Source: DASRDZ01 sp035652335 (lineage in GTDB: Bacteria > Chloroflexota > Dormibacteria > Aeolococcales > Aeolococcaceae). Taken from it: 64,000 nucleotides of DNA. The stretch is taken from contig DASRDZ010000078.1 of the NCBI GenBank assembly GCA_035652335.1, forward strand, positions 1 to 64,000. The letters are read 5' to 3'. Positions 35,501 to 43,700 of this stretch are shown here, one piece after another. Each line of letters starts with the position of its first letter. Positions within the stretch are counted from its first letter, which is position 1. A program made the position numbers and the translations under genes. The notes beneath the pieces are model-generated. The model had not been told where the DNA came from. It searched no databases and worked only from the letters and a program-made list of their open reading frames with translations.

Positions 35501-37300
35501 CGATTCGTTGACGTACAGCGTGAAGCTCTGGTTGGCGTTCGGCAGCACGCCGTTGCCGGCGGTGACGGTGAAGCCGTACACACCCCCGGTGCCGGCGGCC
35601 GGGATCCCGCTGAGCAGCCCGCCGTTGCTCAGGCTGACGCCGGAGGGAAGCGTGCCGCTCGTCGAGAAGACCGGAGTGGGGTAGCCCGTCGCGGTGATCT
35701 GGAAGGAGTTGGAGCCGCCCGCCGTGAAGGCGCGACTCGGCGCAGTGACGATCGCGGGCGCCTGCTGCACGGTGATTGCCGCGGAGTATCCGGCGCTGTC
35801 GAGGGAGGCCATGACACCGTCGCTGCCGCCCGTGCTGCCGGCGGTGTAGGTCGTCGACGCGATGCCGGCCGACATGCTGACCGAGGCCGGCAAGACGGAG
35901 CCCAGCGCGCTGCCGACGAAGGTGACAGCCGGCCCGTCCGGGACGGTGCCCCCGTACAGGCTCCGCGTATCCTGTCCCGAGGAGTTCAGCCGCACCGAGG
36001 CCGTGATCGTCGACATCCCGCCTGTGACGACCGTGCTCGGCGAGGCCGTGGCCCCGAGCACGAGGCGGGGGATCGTCAGGCCGTTGGTGGCGCGGTCGCA
36101 TCCGGTGAACCCGGGCCCGCTGTTGCATCCCCACCAGTTGTTGCTGAAGTCGTAGGCGGCCGCCGCGTACACGCCGGAGGGGCCGTTGCTGGCGGCGTTG
36201 CCGACGATGCGGTTGAGCCGGACGAAGAAGTTCGCCGCGCCGTCGCCCGCCGAACCGACGTTGACGGCGCCACCCCCCGCGTTGGCTGCGACGGGCCCGT
36301 CGGCATGGTTGCCGGTGAACAGCGACGTGCGCACCTGGAGGTCACCGTTCGTCGCGTAGATGGCGCCACCACCGACGGCACCCGTGCTGGTCCCGGTGGC
36401 GACGTTGGCGATGAAGCGGGAGTCGCTGATGACGTAGTGCGTCGCGGCGATGCCGTCGAGGGAGAGGGCCGCGCCACCCCTGAACATCGACGTCGTGTTG
36501 GTCAGCGTGTTGGCGCTGAAGGTCGAGCCGCTGACGGTCAGCGCTCCGGCAACCGGATATCCGCTGTAGAAGAAGACGCCGCCACCGTCGCTGCTGCCCG
36601 ACGCGTTGTTGCTGATCGTCGAGTTGGTGACGGTCAGGCTGCCGCCGATGTTCTGCACGCCTCCGCCCTGCGCCGCGGAACCCCCTGACGAGACCTGGTT
36701 GCCGGTGATCACCGACGCGCTGATCGTGGTGGCGTCGAGCGCACTCGCGGTGCCCGACCCCGACCGGACGCCGGCACCGCCCTGACCGTCGAAGGAGTCC
36801 CGGCCGCCGGTGATGGTGACGCCGGCGATGTCGACGGCCACGTTGCCCTGCGTGGTCGGATCGAGGTGGAGGACGCGGTTCGTGTTGTCGTTCTGCTGGA
36901 TGGTGGTGACGCCGGATCCGGCTCCCTGCAGCGTGACGTCGTACCCGGTGATGGCCGAGCCGGCGGGGAACGTGCCGATCTGCAGCTCGCCCAGCGCGAG
37001 GCCATAGGTGCCGGCGGGGACGTTGATCTGCACGCTGCCGCCGAGGTTGTTGGCCACGTGGATGGCCTCGCGCAGGGTGCAGGTCGCAGGGCACGTGGTG
37101 TCCGACGTGACCACGTCGACGTCGGCGGGGCTGTTGACGTTGAGCGTGGTGACGGCGGACGCGTGCAGTCCGCCCACCAGCACGGCTGCGGCTCCCGATG
37201 CGCCCAGGGCCGCCACGCCCATGACGATGCGGCGGAGAACCACGTTGCGCCGCTTGCGCGGCGACCGATCGTCTGGATGCGAGGTCGGTCGACTGTTCAT
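32540..37300 (-). CDS. giant secreted beta-helix protein with nine Ig-like repeats
   Basis: 1586 residues. The ATG at 37300 follows AGAGGGGAA. A basic N-terminus and hydrophobic core (RRIVMGVAALGASGAAAVLV) form a signal sequence. Residues about 50-440 are a CSLREA-type opening (CPATCTLREAIHVANN) plus right-handed beta-helix coils (VTITGGRDSF, VITGNQVSSGG, NSTISNNASGSSDGGG). Nine putative Ig (He_PIG-like) repeats of about 85-95 residues run from about 513 to 1308, each opening with xPxITS and carrying GSFTVTxxGYP and GTPAxGTGGxY. An Ig-like Big_3-type domain follows (FTATVSTGGGSTPTGSVTF), then a bactofilin-like beta-helical tail (GDLSVTSGSVYITNAKVSGD). It is probably a surface adhesin or matrix protein. 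It is divergent from the other giant gene at 37734. Confidence 0.86.
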   Translation of the reverse strand: MNSRPTSHPDDRSPRKRRNVVLRRIVMGVAALGASGAAAVLVGGLHASAVTTLNVNSPADVDVVTSDTTCPATCTLREAIHVANNLGGSVQINVPAGTYGLALGELQIGTFPAGSAITGYDVTLQGAGSGVTTIQQNDNTNRVLHLDPTTQGNVAVDIAGVTITGGRDSFDGQGGAGVRSGSGTASALDATTISASVITGNQVSSGGSAAQGGGVQNIGGSLTVTNSTISNNASGSSDGGGVFFYSGYPVAGALTVSGSTFSANTLTNTTSMFRGGAALSLDGIAATHYVISDSRFIANVATGTSTGAVGGGAIYATNGDLQVRTSLFTGNHADGPVAANAGGGAVNVGSAGDGAANFFVRLNRIVGNAASNGPSGVYAAAAYDFSNNWWGCNSGPGFTGCDRATNGLTIPRLVLGATASPSTVVTGGMSTITASVRLNSSGQDTRSLYGGTVPDGPAVTFVGSALGSVLPASVSMSAGIASTTYTAGSTGGSDGVMASLDSAGYSAAITVQQAPAIVTAPSRAFTAGGSNSFQITATGYPTPVFSTSGTLPSGVSLSNGGLLSGIPAAGTGGVYGFTVTAGNGVLPNANQSFTLYVNESPSITSLSSSTFTARTAGSFTVTAQGYPPPTIALTVGALPSGVSFNSATHVLGGTPAAGTGGTYSLTFTASNGVLPNAGQSFTLTVNAAPAITSSLSATMAVGSWSQVHLTASGYPAPAFSSAGLPSWASLSPDGWLGATPPAGSGGVHTFGVTASNGISPADTETFTLTVGEAPSISSPSGTTFTAGTPGSFTVVVHGYPAPVVYEMGGNPGGVWFNSTTHVLSGVPMWATGGVYSISFTAYNISGSVTQPFTLTVDESPGIVSDASATFAVGAPGSFTVSTIGYPFAVISKDSTPLPDGVTLVDNHDGTATLAGTPAIATGGVYGFVVYATNGVGMDKSQAFTLTVDQGPAFVSVPTTTFTAGAAGTFTVEAGGLPSVTGIALTGGTLPDGVTYVDNGDGTGTLSGTPAGGTGGAHDLTFTATNGVPPDATQSFSLVIDEAPAITSAGSLTVTAGSLFEFTLTTTGFPAVTWVSQSGTLPAGVTFADNGNGTATLGGTAAGGTGGSFPVHFDAGNGIVPDAAQSFTLTVDEHPDITSAATATFVQGQSGSFTVTATGYPVPQLTELGALPGGVTFVDNGNGTGTLSGTPVSAGPYDLSFGAANGVEPPASQHFILSVQKAPSITSADHTTFQVGTLGSFTVTTAGYPAPAVSKTGALPSGVSLHDNGDGSATLSGTPPAGSSGAWPLTLTAHNGVGSDATQAFTLQVGASPTTTVVAATTTTPTFGQTATFTATVSTGGGSTPTGSVTFSVDGVAKTAMSLTSGHAAWATKGLQIGGHTVTAAYGGQTNVFQASSGTRGVTVAATQTITGTKKGDLSVTSGSVYITNAKVSGDVIVSGGASVTIANSTVGHGITATGAGMLTVCGVTTSTGGVTISGTTGFVLVGSGGDAADRPCAGNTVAGGLTLNANRGGFEMSGNTIKGTVTVNNNVLYGPAYDLDSPAPEIEANSIKGTLSCTGNVPAPTDDLQPNRVIGSHTGQCGAPGF

Positions 37301-37733
37301 GCGAGTTCCCCTCTGGGCCTTCGCGGCGGGCGGGCACAGCGAGGTGGGAGCACGCGGGGGGTGGCTCCCTGCCCTGCCTTCATGACGTGCCTCGTGAGCC
37401 GTCGGCTGGCGCCGCACCGGACGAGGTTGCGGGCTTCTGCCCGGCATGACCACGTTCGTTCGGTTTCGAGCATCGCCCTCGCCCCACCGGCGCCATAGGG
37501 GACAAGGTCACCAGTTGGGCGGGCCCGGGCCCTCCCAACTGGTGACATCCGCTCCTGACCACCAGGTCGGCTTCCGGGGAGGATGGGAACGACGCCGCGA
37601 GGGCAGGCGCGGTGGACGGCAGAACACGAGGCAGTGCAGACACTCCCCCCGACGCCTGCGGTGGCCGTTCCCCGACGGCATGGCGTCGCGCAGCGGGCGC
37701 TTGTTGCGGCCTCCCAAACGGGGGAACCGGGCC
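37301..37733. other. 433-bp divergent intergenic region between two giant surface-protein genes
   Basis: No gene is supported here. At the left end it holds the AGAGGGGAA ribosome site of the beta-helix gene; at the right end it holds CGGGGGAACC before the ATG at 37734. The middle contains a perfect 13-bp inverted repeat (37507-37546, listed separately). I see no convincing -35/-10 pair, riboswitch or small RNA. Confidence 0.6.
37507..37546. promoter_or_regulatory. perfect 13-bp inverted repeat with GC palindromic loop
   Basis: GTCACCAGTTGGG (37507-37519) and CCCAACTGGTGAC (37534-37546) pair perfectly; the 14-base loop contains GGGCCCGGGCCC, itself a palindrome. It lies 188 bases upstream of the FG-GAP gene start. 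It could be an operator for a large dimer, an attenuator hairpin in a long leader, or a boundary between the divergent transcripts. No T-run follows on either strand. Confidence 0.6.
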
Positions 37734-40700
37734 ATGCGGCTTCGCAGGACGACAGCAGGCGGTGGCATCGCGGCGCTGGTGGCCGCAACCGTGGTGGGCG
37801 CGATCAGTCCGCGTGTGGTGCATGCGGTGACCGCCCCGTGGGATCCGTACTTCGCCGCGCCAACCACGGTGGCGGACTACGGGGCGGCGGGCAAGCCGTA
37901 CGGCGTGGCAGTCGGGGATTTCAACGGTGACAGCCATCCCGACATCGTCGTCGGACGCAGCACCGGGAACGCCACCGGGCTCACCTTCGCCAGCCCGGTG
38001 ACGCTGTACGACGGTGGCAGCAACAGCCGCACCTTCGGCGTGGCCGTTGCCGACTTCGACAGCGACGGCAAGCTCGACATGGTCGTCGACCAGCGCTCGA
38101 CGGGATACCTCTTCTATGTGAGGGGCAACGGCGACGGCACCTTCCAGGCCGCGGTGCAGATGCCCTACAAGCTCGAGACCTACAACGCCACCACGCCACT
38201 GGTGGTGGGCGACGTCAACGGCGACGGCAGGCCCGACGTCGTCTGGGGGACCATGACCTCGGGGGCGGACGGCGCGGTCCCGCCGGTGATCCGCGTCAAC
38301 GAGGGTGACGTGCGCGTCTTCCTCGGCAACGGCGACGGCACCTTCGTGGCCAACACCTACGTGCGCAGTGGGGTCACCTTCGCCGCCGGCACGCTGATGG
38401 CGCGCATCGGCGGCACCGGCTCGCGCGTCACCAGCCTGGCGGTCAGGGACGTGGACGGCAACGGCCGGGCAGACGTGGTGGCGGGCGGCATCGACGCCGC
38501 GCCCGGCGTGGCGGCCACCAACACCGTGATCCGCGTCATCATGAGCAACGGCGACGGCAGCTTCTCGCTGGACGGCACGCCGCTCTACAGCCACTCCAGC
38601 ACGGACGGCGCGCTGCAGTCGAGCGGGCCGATCTACTATCCCGCCAACGCCTCGACGAGTGCGTGGGCGGTGAGCGCGCTGTCGCCCGGGCCCTGGGGCC
38701 TGGCGTTCGGGGACTTCAACAACGACGGCAAGCAGGACGTGGTCGTCGCCGACCGCGCCCTCTACGTGTACCTGTTCACCGGCGACGGCGCCGGGCACTT
38801 CACCGAGCAGGGCGGCTACGGCGCGGTGACCGGCCGTCCCTTCGTCTACCTGGGCCACGACTCGCTGCGCGACACCCTGCAGACCACCGGAGTGATGGGC
38901 TACACGCCCGCCCTGGCGACCGCCGACTTCAACGGTGACGGGCGTCCCGATCTCGTGCTCGGTCTCGAGTCCGGCCCGCAGACCGCGTCGGCCGGCGCCC
39001 ACGACGGCGCCGTCGCGCTCGACCTCAGCATCCCCGGTGGCGGCTACCAGGCGCCCACGGTGCTCGGCAACATCGGCTTCGAGGCACGCGGCATCAACAT
39101 CGCCGACGTCAACCGCGACGGCATGCTCGACATCGTCGGCGGCTCGTACACCGGCAAGGTGAGCTGGATCCAGCAGACGGCCGTGCCCGCTGATCCCGAC
39201 GTCTTCTTCGTCCCCGGCGCAGGCGCGGGGGCCTTCGGCGCGTCGACCCCGTTCTCCTGGCGCCTGGAGCCGGGCAACGCCAACGACCTGGTGGCCGCCG
39301 ACCTCAACCACGACGGGAGGATGGACCTTGTCTGGAGCGCCACCGTCTCCGGCGTTGACTCCGGCGGCACCACCCGCGTCAACGACGGCGACGTCCGCGT
39401 CCTCTACGGCGACAGCAGTGGCGGCTTCACCAATCTCAACCCCTACACACGCGGCACGACCACATACGCCGCAGGGACGCTGCTGGCGCGCATCGCGCCA
39501 GCCGGCATCGACGCCGCCAGCATCGCGGTTGGGGACGTCAACCACGACGGCTGGGCCGACGTCGTCGCGGGCGGGCTCGACGGTGCGGGCAACACCATCG
39601 TGGTGCTGATCCACAACAACGCGGACGGCACGTTCTCCCTCGATCCCACGCCGCTCGTCTCGCAGCCGGCGGGAAACGGGTCGACGCAGTCGCCGGTGTA
39701 CTACCCGGCGACCTCACCCGCCGTCTCGCCCTGGGGCGTGGCCATCGCCGACGTCACCGGTGACGGCAACCCCGACGTCCTTGTCCTCGACCGAGCCCTC
39801 TACCTCTACCGCTTCGACGGCAACGGCGCTGGAGGGTTCACCATGGCCGGCGGGTTCACCGCGGTGTCGGGCCGTCCCAACGTCTTCCTCGGCCACGACG
39901 GGCTGCGCGCCTCGGTGAGCTACACCGGCGTCCTGGCCACGGGTGATGTCAACGGGGACGGCCGTCCCGACATCGCGATCGGCCTGCAGGCGGGCGGGCA
40001 GACGGCTCCCGTGCTCAACGACGGCGCCGTCGCCGTCGACCTCAGCACCACCACCGCGGGGGTCTACAAGGGCGGTGGCGTCGCCGTCAACCTGGGCAGC
40101 CAGGCGCGCGGCGTCAACGTCGTCGACCTCACCGGCGACGGCAACGCCGACATCGTGGCCGGCGCCTACGGCGGCAAGGTCAGCCTCGTGGCCCAGCTCC
40201 CGCCGCTCGATTCCGACGGCGACGGCATCTCGGACTACGTGGACAACGCCCCCTACGTGGCCAACGCGCCGCGTCTCGACATGAACACGGACGGCGCGGT
40301 CAACTACAAGGACCAGCTCGACAACGACTACGACAGCGTGCTCGGCAACCCGCAGGACCCGAGCACCTGGGTGCGCCTCGGCGACGCCGCCGATCCCGAC
40401 AACGACAACGACGGCGTCCCCAATGCCGTCGACAACTGCCCGCTGACCTTCAACCCCACCCAGGCGGACAGCGACCACGACGGCGTCGGTGACGCCTGCG
40501 ACCCGCTGCTCAACCGCGACACGGACAGCGACGGCGTGCTCGACAGCATCCACTCCGGTGACCCCATGTACGCGCAGGCCAAGGCGGCGGCCGCGCTGTG
40601 GGCGTCGGGCACCACGCACTTCGTCATCCGCATCGACTCGCTCGAGTACGGCTGGCAGGCGGCCTTCAGCGAGATCCTCAGCGACGCGGTGGTGCAGCCC

Positions 40701-43700
40701 GACCTGGCCTCCTTCCAGGCGGCCTGCGCCGCCGACTACGCGCAGGGCGCCGACGGCAACCCGTCGTACCGGCCCGACTGCGCCGGGCTCGACGGCGGCA
40801 ACGGCCTGTCGCTCAGCCTCGTGCTGATCCCCAAGCTGGACTGGCAGAACCCGACGATGATCGCCTGGATCAACAACCGCCTGCAGAGCCAGCTCTTCGA
40901 GCTCGCCCAGCACGGCACGTACCATCGCGACAACATCCCTGCCAGTGACGTGGCGACGAACCCGGACATCGTCGCCTACGGGGTGTTCTCGGAGAGCACA
41001 GGGCTGTCGCTCAACGAGAACTACGAGTACCTGCGCGTCGGCCAGGACAGCATGACCGGCAACTACAGCGACATGTGGTTGCAGCAGGAGGGCGCCACGC
41101 CGACCAGCCCGAAGATCGACTGGGCGCACGCGGTGTGGCCACTGATCACCTACGTGCCGCCGTACGACACCTCGGACACGACGGCGCGCCAGGCGATCGC
41201 GATGCTCGGCTACAAGGGTTTCAGCGCGTCGACCTGGGAGGAGAGCGGCGACCTCGCCTACATCTTCAGCCCCGAAGGCTCGCACATGGAGCAATTCGAC
41301 CAGTTCGGCATGTACCACGCGTCGGCCGACGTGCAGATCCGGCCGCCCGCCGACCTCAGCGGCGCGAGCTGGAACCACAACCAGTACGACAGCTACCTGC
41401 GCCAGAACACCGACGCCGGCGGCCTGACCACCTGGCTGGTGGAGGCACCTGACTGGACCGGTCGGGACGCGACCAGCGGCAATCCCAACGACACCGTCGA
41501 CCCCGGCAAGTTCGCTGCCTGGAACCAGCTCCTCGACTACGTCAGGACCTACCCGGGCGGCGTGTCGATGACGCTGGGTGAGGTGGCACTGGCCAAGGGC
41601 TTCGACAACGCGCCCACCGTGCCCAACCCCGACCAGGCGGACGCCGACCACAACGGCGTCGGCGACGTCATCGAGGGCTCGCACCTCGACATGTCCGGAC
41701 GCCTGCTGTGGCGCGGCGCCGAGGAGGGCATCAGCGCCGCCCTGCACAACGGCGCAGGCCAGGCACTGGCCGGCCAGACGGTCACCTTCACCGGCGACTT
41801 CAACGGCGACGGCAGCAACGAGACCTACAACGGCACGACCGACGCGACCGGCGTCGCCCACGTGACCGTGACGCCGACGGCCCTGCCGGGCACCGCGATC
41901 ACCGTGCAGGCGCACTGGGACAGCCTCAACACCGTCGTCGCCGACGCCACGGCCACCTTCCCGGTCAACACCACCACGGAGATGTCCCTGGCCGGCAGTG
42001 CGAGCAGCGGCCACCTCACCGAGGCCGTGACGGTCGACGCGACGCTCACCGACTCCGCCGACCACAGCCCGATGGCCGGGCAGGCGCTGCACTTCGCCAT
42101 CGGCGGCGACACCGCCGACGCCGTGACCAATCCCTCGGGCGTCGCCACCGCGTCGATCACCCTCACCGGCAGCGCCGGCACGCGCGACCTGGTGGTGACC
42201 TACGGCGGCGCGGACGGGCGCACCGCGGCACGGGCCAGCCAGCCCTTCGAGGTGCAGCTCGACCCGACCCGGATCACCATTGACACACCAACGTCCACCG
42301 ACGTGCACGTCGGCGACCCGCTTTCCCTGGGCGCGACTCTGCGCGATGACCAGGGCAATCCCATCGCCGGCGCGACGCTGGACATGTCCTTCAGCCCTGA
42401 CCTGACGACCACGGTGACGACCGACGCCACCGGGCACGCGACGTGGGAGGTCACCGTCGTCGAGCCGGTCGGACCCAAGCCGTTCACCGTCGAGTACGCG
42501 GGCGATCCCACCTACATGGCGCGCACCGGCTCACTGCTCTACACCGCCTACGCCAGCAGCGGGCTGGCGCTCGACGCCGGCAACCCGACCGGCGGCCACC
42601 TCACCGACACGGTGCACGTCGTGGCTCAGTTGACGGACGCCAGCGCCAACCAGCCGGTCGCTGGCGAGACGGTGACCTTCGCCATCGGCGACGACACGGC
42701 GACCGCATTGACGAGCCTGGCCGGGCGTGCCGACGCCGACATCACCCTGACCGGGCTGCCCGGCACGCGCACGCTGGCGGTCACCTACGCGGGCGGCACC
42801 GGCCGCGACCCGGCGGAAGCGTCGACGTCCTTCACGGTGGCGGTCGAGCCGATGACGCTGATCCCCGACACGGCGCCGCCGCAGGGATTCCTCAACACGC
42901 CGTACACCGTCGGGGCCACCCTGACGGACGACGACGGCACGCCGCTCAGCGGGGCCACCGTCTGGTTCGAGCTTTCCGCCGGGGGCGAGAACACCCAGTA
43001 CCTCTCCGCGGTCGCCGACGCCGGCGGCCACGCGAGCCTCGACTTCCCGCTGGGGCTGCCCCTCGGTGAGCGGAGCATCTACGTCTCCTTCTGGGGCGAC
43101 GACCAGCGCGACAGGGCGGTGGCTTCCGGCGGCATCATGACCGTGGTGGTGGGCAGCGGTCTCACCATCGACGCCTCCACGCCCAGCCAGGGCGAGCTGG
43201 CCCACGCCGTGCGTGCGTCGGCGCACCTCGTCGACTCGACGTACGGCGACCCTGTGGCCGGCCAGACCGTCGACTTCGCCATCGGTGCCGACACGGCATC
43301 GGCGGTCACCGACGCGGGCGGGGTCGCAACCGTCGACATCGCCCTGACCGGCGACGCGGGCGCACGCACCCTCGTCGTCTCGTACACCGGCGACGGGGTC
43401 CACCTCCCCGCCACGGCACGGCAGCCGTTCGAGGTGGACATGGCCACGACCTCCCTGACCCTGGAGGCGACGCCGGCGAGCGGCGTCATCGGCAACGGCC
43501 AGGACGTCGGCGCGACGCTGCGCGACGACCTGGGCAATCCCATCACCGGCATGCCGGTGGCGCTGTCGCTCAACGGGCAGAGCAGCACGGTGAGCACGGA
43601 CACCTCGGGCTACGCGGGCACGACGTTCACTCTGCAGCCGCCGTCCGGCGCCTCGCAGGTCTCCGCCGTCTTCGCCGGTGACACCACCTACCTGCCCGCG

